From Brettanomyces bruxellensis (taxonomy: Eukaryota > Ascomycota > Pichiomycetes > Pichiales > Pichiaceae): a DNA stretch of 64,000 nt. Under the pieces are notes generated by a model. That model did not search any database and was not told the origin of the DNA. It saw only the letters and a list, made by a program, of their open reading frames with translations. The DNA lies in assembly GCF_011074885.1 (NCBI RefSeq), contig NC_054689.1:2356001-2420000 (forward strand). Direction: 5' to 3'. This document shows, one piece after another, positions 52,178 to 61,101 of this stretch; within the stretch, counting starts at the first letter, position 1; every line of letters begins with the position of its first letter. Position numbers and translations under genes: made by a program.

Positions 52178-53440
52178 TTAGTTACCGGATTTGTTGCCAG
52201 TAGTTTTGCCAGTAGTGTTGCTAATAATGTCGCCAGTGATAATGCTATCTGCATCTTTCTCCTCAGGGTCACTTTTCACTCTTTCGGCAACTCTGGCAGC
52301 CTCGGAAACTACAGCCTGGCGAGATTTTTCAATATCCTCTTTAGTCTGAGCAGCCTTTGCCCCAATTGCAGCTTCTACAAACTTCTTATCGTTCTCCGCC
52401 TTGGCCTGCAAGATCTTACCCTGCTCCTCGGTTTGTGCTTTCAAGTAATCCTTGGCAGCTTGGAGACGGGCATCGGTCTCATTCAACTTGTCTTCTGCTG
52501 CCGCCTTTATTGCACCGGCATCTGTCTTCACACTATCTTTAATCTCCTCCTTCATGGCCTCCGTCTTCTCCTTTGTCTCGTCTACCTGATTATCCACCTT
52601 CTCTTTCACCTCTTCAGTCTTTTCCTTAACAGTCTCCTTGATAGTATCAGCAACTGCAGCTGCCTTATCCGAAATTGTTGAGTCCGAATCGTCAACACTG
52701 TCTCCCTTCACCTCATTTGGTTTTCCAGATTCCTCGGTGGCCGGAACCTCGCCGTAATCATCATCATCTCTCAATTCCTCCGCATAAACGTCAGGATATC
52801 TCCTGAAACAGTCCTGCATGTTTTTAAACTTGTCGATACACTCGATTCCTTTTGGCTCCTCTTTAGAGTACACAAAGCACGAAAATGCAGCCTTGAACTC
52901 TTCTCCACAAGGACCATCGGCCATACCTCCGAGACATGGGCAATCCCAGTTGATTTCCCCAGTATCCGGGTCGTATGCCTCCTTATGGTCTCCATCCTCA
53001 TTTGTGGTATCTTTTCCACCTGCAGGCTTTACCGTTTTAGTTTCACCAGCTTCAGTGGAAGTGGTCTCGGAACTTTTACTCTCACCTGCTGCTTCTGCTG
53101 CTGCTGTTGCCTTTTCAGCCAGCCGTGCTTTTTCAATGGCTTTCGTCTCTCTTGCCTCTTTTTCGGCAATTCTCTTTTTTTCTGCCTCCTCATCTGCTCT
53201 TTTCTGCTCTAATTCCTGCTGCTTTTTTATCTCCCCCAATGCGACAACCTTTTTGTGCGTAGCAGCAGTGGATTCAAAAGCAGAATAGCCAATAACAGCA
53301 ATAGTTCCCACGGCAGCAGCAATGATGCCTATCTGATTCGACTTTTGATGTGATGCCTGAGTTTTAACTCCCCTGGCAATGTTGAGCCTCGAGACTCTCG
53401 CTGTTTGTCTTATTGACTGTCTAAATGCACGTGCAAACAT
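52178..53440 (-). CDS. MIA40: Mia40, oxidoreductase of the mitochondrial disulfide relay
   Basis: Mia40 imports and oxidises small cysteine proteins in the intermembrane space, together with Erv1. The 420-aa protein (S. cerevisiae 403 aa) has a basic presequence, a membrane anchor at about residues 36-55 ('[20 protein letters not shown]'), a long Lys/Glu/Ala-rich linker, then the core domain with the redox-active C167-P-C169 and twin CX9C motifs C178-C188 and C201-C211. A C-terminal extension of about 200 residues is rich in Lys, Glu and Ala and looks helical ('[19 protein letters not shown]'). S. cerevisiae Mia40 also has an acidic tail, but this one looks more repetitive and LEA-like. Confidence 0.95.
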   Translation of the reverse strand: MFARAFRQSIRQTARVSRLNIARGVKTQASHQKSNQIGIIAAAVGTIAVIGYSAFESTAATHKKVVALGEIKKQQELEQKRADEEAEKKRIAEKEARETKAIEKARLAEKATAAAEAAGESKSSETTSTEAGETKTVKPAGGKDTTNEDGDHKEAYDPDTGEINWDCPCLGGMADGPCGEEFKAAFSCFVYSKEEPKGIECIDKFKNMQDCFRRYPDVYAEELRDDDDYGEVPATEESGKPNEVKGDSVDDSDSTISDKAAAVADTIKETVKEKTEEVKEKVDNQVDETKEKTEAMKEEIKDSVKTDAGAIKAAAEDKLNETDARLQAAKDYLKAQTEEQGKILQAKAENDKKFVEAAIGAKAAQTKEDIEKSRQAVVSEAARVAERVKSDPEEKDADSIITGDIISNTTGKTTGNKSGN

Positions 53441-54381
53441 AATTGTCGCTCTTCTTTAAATGCTTCCTCAGCTAACAGATCTATGAGTAAAATGTACAAT
53501 CGATATTGACCTTGGTTTCCAATATCGACTTTTTATATGGAGGAGCTTCCTACGACAACCAATTTATATATCGCAAGAAAGAGTGTGAATTCCAAAGATG
53601 CCACGCAAAAGGCTCTGATAACGTATATTACTTGGATGAGAATCAGTTGTCTGTACCTTGAGGTTCTTGCAAGGTCTAAAAAAATTGGCATCGCCTTTTG
53701 AGAATAATGAAAGAAAAATGCACTAGCTGGGTTCATGTGAACAGTTTCTTTTTCTTGCCGATTGGTGCAAAACGCCAACACATTTTTGTTTTTTTTTTTT
53801 CCCCCCCCCCCCCTTGAGATTTTCTATGGGCGACCGAGTGAAAAATTACTGCCGTGGACTGTGGGGAGGATATTTCTGTTCAGTGTAGTCTTCGAACTCA
53901 TTTCATAGGAAAGAGAAAACATGAGCACAAAATACTATTGAATTTCGGCTTTTTCTCCTTTCCATTTCTGATTGCATGTATTCAAATCGAGAGCCGGTGT
54001 GATTTTGCGCTGATATTCCTTTCGCAGGTGTCAGTTTTTAGATTGCTTGCCAGTGCTAACCCACCCTTCAGCTTACTAATACTCCGGGTGAGAAAAAATA
54101 CGATCCAAAAATAAAGCAGTTACACTTAACTGTTCGTATGATACGTTGCACCTGCTTTTATCCTTATATATATTTTGATAGTTCCAATTTCTCTACACTT
54201 AAATGTTCAATTACGTACCATTACGATACTTTCTGACCTGTCTGATCAATGCCAACATCGGCCATATTCAGATATTTCTTCACACACGTTTTTTTATTAA
54301 AAAATTAGTATTATACCGTTATAATTAGAGTAAGTGTGGCAGAATGCTATGCAAAATAAAAGGAAAGCTGGCACTTTCTAC
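53441..54381. other. MIA40 promoter / YKT6 3' region
   Basis: This 941-bp spacer lies between minus-strand genes. A T12 run (53789-53800) directly followed by a C13 run (53801-53813) stands out. Open frames here lack a good ATG. No gene is called. Confidence 0.5.
53789..53813 (+). repeat. Adjacent T12-C13 homopolymer tracts
   Basis: Twelve T are followed without interruption by thirteen C, about 350 bp upstream of the MIA40 start codon. Long poly(dC:dG) runs are rare in yeast; the exact lengths may be affected by sequencing. Confidence 0.85.
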
Positions 54382-54990
54382 TTACATAATGACACAGCAC
54401 GAATTCGTCTTCTTGGCTTGTTTATAGAAAGTCTTAGAGCTTGCAGTTAATGCCTCGGACTTGTCCACCAAGGAATCCAACTGTTCACCTCTCTGAAGCA
54501 CACTCTCTATACTCTTCTGTAGGACGATCTTAGTGTCGTCCAACTCCTGTTGGACCTTCATAATAGCATCTGCTTTTGCAGGATTCTGATATTTCGTTAT
54601 ATACGTTTGAAGATTGTCCATCTTTGACTGATCATTTGCAGTCGTTAAATCCTGCCACTGGGATTGTGGATGTGTTGAAAGATACTCGTCCACAAGCTTA
54701 TTGAGTAGTGTGTATGCTGGCCTTATAGGATAGTCTTTATCGGTAATCAAAACTCCCGAAATACCCTCCGATCTAGTATAAACGTGGCCCACATAGTTAC
54801 CTTCCTCAACACTCTGTCTTTCTGATGGCTTCGTCCTTTCTGCTATAGTTTCTGCAAAAAATGTCATAAACTGACCGACACTAGTTCTTTGGAAGAAGGA
54901 GAAATCAGCCAAATCCTTCTCTTCCGAGAGTGTTAGAGTCTTCTTGGTGCCAGATTTTGGCCTAACAATTCCGACATAATAAAGACGCAT
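54382..54990 (-). CDS. YKT6: Ykt6, lipid-anchored R-SNARE
   Basis: Ykt6 is a SNARE used in Golgi, endosome, vacuole and autophagosome fusion. The 202-aa protein (S. cerevisiae 200 aa) starts with a longin domain ('[17 protein letters not shown]', '[24 protein letters not shown]' in part), followed by the SNARE motif with a central Arg in '[19 protein letters not shown]'. It ends CCVIM, giving a palmitoylated C198 and a prenylated C199 of the CaaX box. There is no membrane segment, as usual for Ykt6. The start ATG is at 54990. Confidence 0.97.
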   Translation of the reverse strand: MRLYYVGIVRPKSGTKKTLTLSEEKDLADFSFFQRTSVGQFMTFFAETIAERTKPSERQSVEEGNYVGHVYTRSEGISGVLITDKDYPIRPAYTLLNKLVDEYLSTHPQSQWQDLTTANDQSKMDNLQTYITKYQNPAKADAIMKVQQELDDTKIVLQKSIESVLQRGEQLDSLVDKSEALTASSKTFYKQAKKTNSCCVIM

Positions 54991-56385
54991 TTTGAAATAT
55001 GTTCCAATCTGTAAATATGTTATTCTACGATGGATTAGCGTGGAATATTGCTGTTAAGTATATGGAATGTTAAGGATGGACAAACTGACTTCTGATTTTG
55101 TTTGGAGCAAAGATGAGGCCACCTCGAAAAAAATAAATAAGAATAAAAAGAAGACCTTATCGTTGAGTTATAATTTAATTGGGTGCACGGATGTATAATC
55201 ATTTTTCGTTTCAGGGAGGGTATGATCATAAAGATTACAATTAAGAGCCACATGATAAATCTCTAATTAAGGCACATTCGCCGTATTTTCTCACGTCGTC
55301 AAAACTGATGAGGTCATGAAAGGTCGTTCAATTAGAATGAAAAGAAAATTTGCCCTGACATAAAAGATTGCGAGATAATGCGCCCATTGGTCTGATATAA
55401 ATTACTAGAAAAGGACATTTTCATGGAATTAGGGGACCATATTCCTTTATTCCAGAAGATAATTCCTTCCATTGGTAATCAATGTTCACAATAAAGATAA
55501 TAAAACGTACTGAAATATTTGTAGGGATAACTTGAAAAAAAAAAAGTTGATGGAATTTGGTGATGAATTTGGTAATATTTTTCCATCCGAGCCAATATTG
55601 CCATCTAACGTCTCTGTAAACATACCAGGCCAGATCCTCAAAAGCATTCTTCTTAGGAATTCGGCCTTTACCAAGGTAAGAGCACATGACTTTTTCGCAA
55701 TTGTAAAATGAATATGTTGCTTTTATTTGCTGTGCGTGTAGACTATCAAAAGGTACTTTTCCAGCGTTTAAAAATGAACCCGCAAACCAATCATAGCGTA
55801 CTCTAACAATTTCCCCTGATCTCCCTTAAGCGCTGACCTTTCCAGATCGGATCAGCCTAAAAAATATTTTCGCAAAGGTTCGCTATCTCTGAATTTTTTA
55901 TTGTTTGCAGTAATTATCACACAAGCGACGCGGTTTTTATTTTATGGACTTGCTCTTTGTTTGTTCCTTTGCATCAGTGCATGTTATTTGTTCTTTTGTT
56001 TATACAAATTTATTTGTGTCCATCCCCTCTTATTGTATTATTATTTACCTTTTCTTTGAAAAAGTAAAAAATATATTAGTATCTTAGAATGCACACTGGT
56101 ACTACCATTTTTTTTTGTTTGATTTAATTTTCTTCGTCCCTTTCGTCTTCCGGTAAGTTCAGGCCTTATCTTTTCTCTAATACTTTATAGCTAATCACTT
56201 CTTTCTGAAATCTATAGCATAATTACAGCGGGCACCTCATCATCTGGTCGACGATCCAACTATCCGGTGCCGAATTTTTTGTCACACTGATTCGCCTCTT
56301 TTTTCCGGCAAGCACCCAGCCTACTACTACGTACGAAATTTTTTCCCCATTTTTTATAATTTAGTGGTTTTCACAAATATCCACT
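54991..56385. other. Long divergent spacer YKT6 / unknown gene at 56386
   Basis: This 1395-bp AT-rich region holds the two promoters. It contains an 88-codon ATG frame on the minus strand (55421-55687) without a recognised match, which I do not call as a gene, and a possible short 5'-UTR intron before the right-hand gene (GTAAGT at 56153, AG at 56217, weak branch point). Confidence 0.45.
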
Positions 56386-57498
56386 ATGTTTGTCATTTCA
56401 ACCGGAAACACTACACAGGATTCAACAGAACAGAAGGAGCCGTCTATGGAAAAAGCATACTCGGTATCGCCCTCATTGGCCAATCGTAAAACATTGGATC
56501 CTTCCTCTATGCCAAGAAAGTATCCTCGAATAGCGCTTCGTTCCCTTGGCAATATTCAGCAAGAACAACAGGATGAATCAGCAGCTTTAGAGGTATCCAA
56601 TGAGACTCATGAAGACTCGCCGAAATCTGCGAGTGAAAAGCAGACCTTAAAGCAGACCATAAAACCAGACGGCCCTTTATCAGCTTCTCGTTCAATCAAT
56701 AATACTCCCTACAAGAGAAAGTCTATTATAGTAAATACCTCAATGGAATCGTCAGAGGAGAACGTTTTGCCTTCACAGGCTGAAGATGAGAATGAGAATG
56801 ACACAGAAGATGAAACTTCCGACATAAGTACAATCCACCTCAAAGATATACAAAGTTCCCCGCAAACTTACAATAGTACAGGGGATATCGATGGCACTTC
56901 GTCCAATTACAGCCATAATGGCATTCACTCAAATCCAGGAAATGCTGACGTTTCAATGGATTCAGCCGTAATGTTGATGAACATGAATGATGAGACTATA
57001 GTTGACACTTCAAACATCCTTCAAAGTGCTTTTTCAGACTATCAGCAGGAAATTGACAAACTTGAGTACGGTACCCAAAATCGATCCTCAGTAGAGCCAC
57101 CATCTGAATCAAATGGGTCTCAATCGCATGCATCATTTTTAACTTATGAGCAGGAGAAGACTTCACATCAAATGAGCGCAAGGCAGGCTCTTAGTGGGAA
57201 ATTGCAGCATCAAGATGTGCCGAAGGCAACTGGTAAAGATCCGCGTTATGCTCCGAGACATGTGCTTATGATTCCTTCGTTATCTCCCGCACAGAAAGAA
57301 AGATTTCATGTATTACAGTATCCAGGATTTATAAGTATTCAGGAATCGAATATAGGTATGTTCTCGGAAAAGAGAGATGTCACTGGCATTAACATTTATC
57401 ATGGTGCCCGTTACTGCGAATATGCAGATTGTTTTTTGGAACCTCCATCCAGTGTCCCCTTGACAGGTCTCAAGAGGACTTCTCTCACATTTAATTAG
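56386..57498 (+). CDS. Unknown Ser/acidic-rich protein with conserved-looking C-terminus
   Basis: I do not recognise this 370-aa protein. The first ~260 residues are low in hydrophobic residues and rich in Ser, Glu, Asp and Asn, with SP/TP sites ('YSVSPS', 'HEDSPKS', 'QSSPQTY') that could be phosphorylated. The segment 'ETIVDTSNILQSAFSDYQQEIDKLEYG' (in part) is probably helical. The last ~80 residues look folded: 'RYAPRHVLMIPSLSPAQKER', then 'LQYPGFISI' and 'INIYHGARYCEYADCFLEPP'. There is no membrane segment. It starts at a clear ATG and ends 159 bp from the convergent ORC3. A cell-cycle or chromatin role could be guessed from the composition but is not supported. Confidence 0.65.
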   Translation: MFVISTGNTTQDSTEQKEPSMEKAYSVSPSLANRKTLDPSSMPRKYPRIALRSLGNIQQEQQDESAALEVSNETHEDSPKSASEKQTLKQTIKPDGPLSASRSINNTPYKRKSIIVNTSMESSEENVLPSQAEDENENDTEDETSDISTIHLKDIQSSPQTYNSTGDIDGTSSNYSHNGIHSNPGNADVSMDSAVMLMNMNDETIVDTSNILQSAFSDYQQEIDKLEYGTQNRSSVEPPSESNGSQSHASFLTYEQEKTSHQMSARQALSGKLQHQDVPKATGKDPRYAPRHVLMIPSLSPAQKERFHVLQYPGFISIQESNIGMFSEKRDVTGINIYHGARYCEYADCFLEPPSSVPLTGLKRTSLTFN

Positions 57499-57657
57499 TT
57501 TATCAATTTAGTTTGTTGGGATTTGACGGCAGGCTCGCCACAGGTTCGTAAAATAGTTTGTGAACTGTTTTAAGTCGAACCATTGTTTACTATGCATCTT
57601 AAGAGTTATCTTTATATATTTAATGTTACACCTATCTTCTGGTCTAAATCTAAATGG

Positions 57658-60057
57658 TTATATATCCTTCCAAATGAGTTTTTCAAGTGCTCCTGAAGTT
57701 CCTCTGCCTTCCTTTAGCATACCTTTGATCTCGAGCTCAGCAAACTGCTCCAAAAACCAGCATAGTGTCAATTTGTTCCACTCTTCACATTCCGCATCTT
57801 TTCCTTCGGTTTTCCACTTTTTAATCATTTCTTCTAGCTTCCGAATTGTATTTCTATCCTCCTTATCTGCCATCTTAGATCTATTCACTACCTCTATCAG
57901 CAATTCGCATATTCTTTCCCTGTCTGTAATAGAGTTTGTAAACACCTGATAAAAATCGTATACGTTGATCACCACCCCAGCCTCCCTATATACTCTGTAA
58001 AGCTCAATCATAGATGGTTCAAACAATTTGTATAATTTCATTTCAGGATCGCTGTTATCTATTTTGTCTATATCTGTATGGGCCGAATTCAGAAGATACT
58101 CCCTTGAATTTAAAAGAGCATTGAATTCTACATCTCTAATTGATGGATTGAATGCATTTTTCAGAACATCCGTAACATTCATTCCTATACAGCATATCTC
58201 CTTGAACGGTTGGTGATCCATGTTAAGTTCATCTAAATGTTCAATAAGCTTTTCGTTAAGATACTTTGTAAATTTTTGAACATCCTTATGATCTTTGAGA
58301 TGATGCAAATTCTCAAAAAACTCATCTGCATTATTTGTATTCACCTTTCCATGCCCTTCCTTAATCTCTTCATGTGTCATGGTATCATTGTCTTCCATAT
58401 TTTTTTTCCTAAACAAGAATTGGAACTGTTCATCGTCATGAACCATGTCTAAGAACTTGTTGAATATTTTCAATTCTATATTTTTCATATTTAAATATAT
58501 TGGCTTTAAAAAATCGAAGTTTGACATGTTGTTGTATGGATTTTCATAATCATAGTTTTCAAATATAAGTTGAAAAAGCGCTAAGTTGTTCTTCCAAAGT
58601 TTAAGATCGTAAAAATAGGCCTGCATAAAGTTCAAGAAATCAATCAAATTTTTCAGGTTGAACCTCCAATTGATCAACCTGTTCAAGTTAAGTCTTAAGA
58701 ATGATCCAACGCCGGAGTCATCATCTTCCAAAATGCTCTTGTAAAGAGAAATTTGTGTTTCGTCCACTATCTTTCTTGTAATTGAATTGTTTCGTTCCAA
58801 ATCTCCATTCGATAGATTTCTTAATGAAGGGAGCCTCTTGAAGATATCAAAATACTCCTTTGTAAGCTTGATGGATGAAAAATCGTCCGTCCAAAGAATG
58901 CTCAATGGCTGACTAAAGTAATGGTTCATGTATATCAATTTCATCGTATCATAAAATTGCGAAATTCCCATACTTGATTTCATTTTCAAAAAGTGAAGAA
59001 CTAGTCTCGGTTCAAAAATTAAGGAGTTATATGTGTCATTAATATTAAGGAGAAGATTCTCCATGATGTTTTCAATTGCCTCATTTGAATTATCAATATT
59101 GAAACTCTGTGAATTTAGTATGTTGAGAACTAATCTGGAAATCTTTTCTTGGAAAATTGACAAAGGAGTTGATATTCCTATAAGTGTACTGACATTTCTA
59201 GTTGAGGAACTGGAATACCACAAAATACTTAAAAGTCTGGTCATAGTGTCGGTAGGTAATGAGTCTGCATCTTCTATTAACACAATAAGGCATTTTCCTT
59301 CATCTGCAAGTCTTTGAACAAGCTCCTCAACATCTGGCAAATTCCTATAAGCTTTCGACCTAAAATTAAGATGATGGATTTTATTGAGAAATGCATTTCC
59401 CTCCCCATCAGAATTCAAAGCTGTATCATCTTCACTTTCGAATCCATCCTGCATATCCTGATAGTGTAATTGAACCACAATCCTATATGAAATCATCTTC
59501 ATGCACTTCCGAATCGAGGTACATAAAGCGGTATTGATTCTTACCACAACATTTTTTTTGTCCTGTGACAAATACTCGTAAACTTGATCTAATAATCTGG
59601 CATGGTTTGATATATTTGAACCCAAATTCAAAAATGCACATGGCACTTTCCAATTCTTCTCATCACCCATAGTGGAATCACCTAAAAAAGTCTTCGCAAC
59701 ATTACAATTGTTTGTTCTATGAATATTATCCTCCACAAACTGTTTAACCTGCTGTAACTTTTCCCTGTCACTGTTCATCAAAATGCCATTAATAATGCTT
59801 AATTGTCTTGACCAGTTCTTTTGATAGAGCTCGTAACGTCTTTTCATATTGCAGATTGGTTCCTTCCCTTTTAAAAGGCGAATAAATGGAATGTCCGTCT
59901 CATTTGTAGGTATGCCTTCCTGATAATATAACGATGATTTGTCATACGGATAATATTTGTCTTCATTCTGTTCCTTCACTTTGTCTGCCTCCGATGCCCG
60001 AGGTTTCAACTCGTAAACAATCTTCTGTGACTCTTCAAAATCATCAAATGACCTCAT
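57658..60057 (-). CDS. ORC3: Origin recognition complex subunit 3
   Basis: Orc3 is part of the six-subunit complex that binds replication origins. The 799-aa product is longer than S. cerevisiae Orc3 (616 aa), but the order of conserved parts fits. 'IPFIRLLKGKEP' and 'RRYELYQKNW' match the yeast N-terminus 'IPFVKLLSGKE' and 'KRWELY'. An AAA-like core follows with 'PCAFLNLGSNISNHARLLDQ' and 'CLIVLIEDADSLPT' (degenerate Walker motifs, as usual for Orc3). The C-terminal winged-helix part has 'IELYRVYREAGVVINVYDFY' and ends 'EKLIWKDI', like the yeast 'LYREANMTINIYDFY' and 'EKCVWRGI'. An acidic insert lies around residues 205-225. The start ATG is at 60057. Confidence 0.9.
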   Translation of the reverse strand: MRSFDDFEESQKIVYELKPRASEADKVKEQNEDKYYPYDKSSLYYQEGIPTNETDIPFIRLLKGKEPICNMKRRYELYQKNWSRQLSIINGILMNSDREKLQQVKQFVEDNIHRTNNCNVAKTFLGDSTMGDEKNWKVPCAFLNLGSNISNHARLLDQVYEYLSQDKKNVVVRINTALCTSIRKCMKMISYRIVVQLHYQDMQDGFESEDDTALNSDGEGNAFLNKIHHLNFRSKAYRNLPDVEELVQRLADEGKCLIVLIEDADSLPTDTMTRLLSILWYSSSSTRNVSTLIGISTPLSIFQEKISRLVLNILNSQSFNIDNSNEAIENIMENLLLNINDTYNSLIFEPRLVLHFLKMKSSMGISQFYDTMKLIYMNHYFSQPLSILWTDDFSSIKLTKEYFDIFKRLPSLRNLSNGDLERNNSITRKIVDETQISLYKSILEDDDSGVGSFLRLNLNRLINWRFNLKNLIDFLNFMQAYFYDLKLWKNNLALFQLIFENYDYENPYNNMSNFDFLKPIYLNMKNIELKIFNKFLDMVHDDEQFQFLFRKKNMEDNDTMTHEEIKEGHGKVNTNNADEFFENLHHLKDHKDVQKFTKYLNEKLIEHLDELNMDHQPFKEICCIGMNVTDVLKNAFNPSIRDVEFNALLNSREYLLNSAHTDIDKIDNSDPEMKLYKLFEPSMIELYRVYREAGVVINVYDFYQVFTNSITDRERICELLIEVVNRSKMADKEDRNTIRKLEEMIKKWKTEGKDAECEEWNKLTLCWFLEQFAELEIKGMLKEGRGTSGALEKLIWKDI

Positions 60058-60487
60058 CCTAATTTCACAACCTCTCTAAATATGTATGAAGCATAAAAGC
60101 AAAATTTAAGAATGAACTTGAAATGAAGATGATGTTGATCGTGTGTATATCAGTGGTGGTATTGGTCATCCATCATAAACTATGTTAACGATTCACTTTT
60201 TCCCCCCTCCCCTCGGACCAGAAAAGTGAATAAATAATTTATTCGTCTATTACAGATATCATAGAGACAACGAGTATCCGAAAACAAATGCATCAAAATC
60301 AGTCAGAAAATGTATTCTAGCTTAGTGTGATAATACTACTACAGAGTAAAACATCATGGCGATAAAATTTGGTTGAATTACATTACTACTTGCGTTAATA
60401 CAATAAATAGCCCACGCTATTAACATATGTATCTGAAAGAATATACCGAAGTGTATATCCCCTCTATATTTTCAGTCTTCTAAATGT
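60058..60487. other. ORC3 promoter / SF3B6 3' region
   Basis: This 430-bp AT-rich spacer contains a C-rich stretch (60201-60215). No gene is seen. Confidence 0.5.
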
Positions 60488-60820
60488 TCAACTTTTTTCT
60501 TTATTTTCAGCTTGTGCTTCCTTCTTTACCTCTTGCCGAAGCTTTGCCATAACACCACCATCCGGAATAAACTGCCTCACAACCAAATATCGCCCATTAA
60601 AATTAAAGCCTTCTAATTTTTTTAAAGCAAGTACACTGCTCTTGTGGTTTTTGTATATTATATATGCTTGTCCCCTGGTGTTGTTGTCTGTTCCAATTCT
60701 CACCTGGTGAACATTTCCAAATCGTCCGAAAAGATCGTATAAGTCGGAAGCTTTGACATTGTAGGGAAGATTTTTCACCTGGATTATCGGCAACTCAGCT
60801 TTTCTTCTAAATAAACTCAT
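60488..60820 (-). CDS. SF3b subunit p14 / SF3B6, RRM protein at the branch point
   Basis: p14/SF3B6 is a small U2 snRNP protein whose single RRM sits at the branch-point adenosine and contacts SF3B1. The 110-aa protein (human 125 aa) is nearly all RRM: RNP2 'IIQVKNLPYNV' at about residues 12-22, 'LYDLFGRFGNVHQVRIG', RNP1 'TRGQAYIIY' at about 48-56, then 'LEGFNFNGRYLVVRQF'. A short charged tail follows. The pattern 'LPYNVKASDLYDLFGRFG' and 'GFNFNGRYLVV' fits p14 better than other short RRM proteins. S. cerevisiae lacks this subunit. A start at 60820 leaves only a short extension before the RRM. Confidence 0.85.
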   Translation of the reverse strand: MSLFRRKAELPIIQVKNLPYNVKASDLYDLFGRFGNVHQVRIGTDNNTRGQAYIIYKNHKSSVLALKKLEGFNFNGRYLVVRQFIPDGGVMAKLRQEVKKEAQAENKEKS

Positions 60821-61101
60821 ATCAGCAATATAATGATGTATATATTAACACTTCAATATCAACTTCGCCTAACGTATTGTATCACTGATCTATTGACTGC
60901 AGAAAAGCATGAAATGATCTACAAAAGTTTAAAAGCTTGCTGTGAGTAGATCAAGAAGCTGAAATAAAAAAAAAATAAAAATGACCTTGGATTTTAAATT
61001 TTTTAAAAGCGTAAGACTTTCACTGATAAGCAAATTACTTTATTAACTATATGTTAACACTATAATATAGGATGGTCCACATTTATTCATATAATTCATA
61101 A

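Noticed and set aside
53533..53781. An 82-codon minus-strand frame with a hydrophobic stretch upstream of MIA40.
   Set aside because: It begins at GTG; from its ATG only 67 codons remain, and the hydrophobic stretch is what T/A-rich DNA often encodes.
55421..55687. An 88-codon ATG frame on the minus strand, Trp/Tyr/Phe-rich.
   Set aside because: No family match and odd composition with many aromatics; probably a chance frame in the YKT6 upstream region.
56153..56217. Possible 5'-UTR intron (GTAAGT to CTATAG) before the unknown gene at 56386.
   Set aside because: The branch-point candidates (CTAATAC, GCTAATC) are weak and no coding evidence can test it. RNA-seq junctions would decide.
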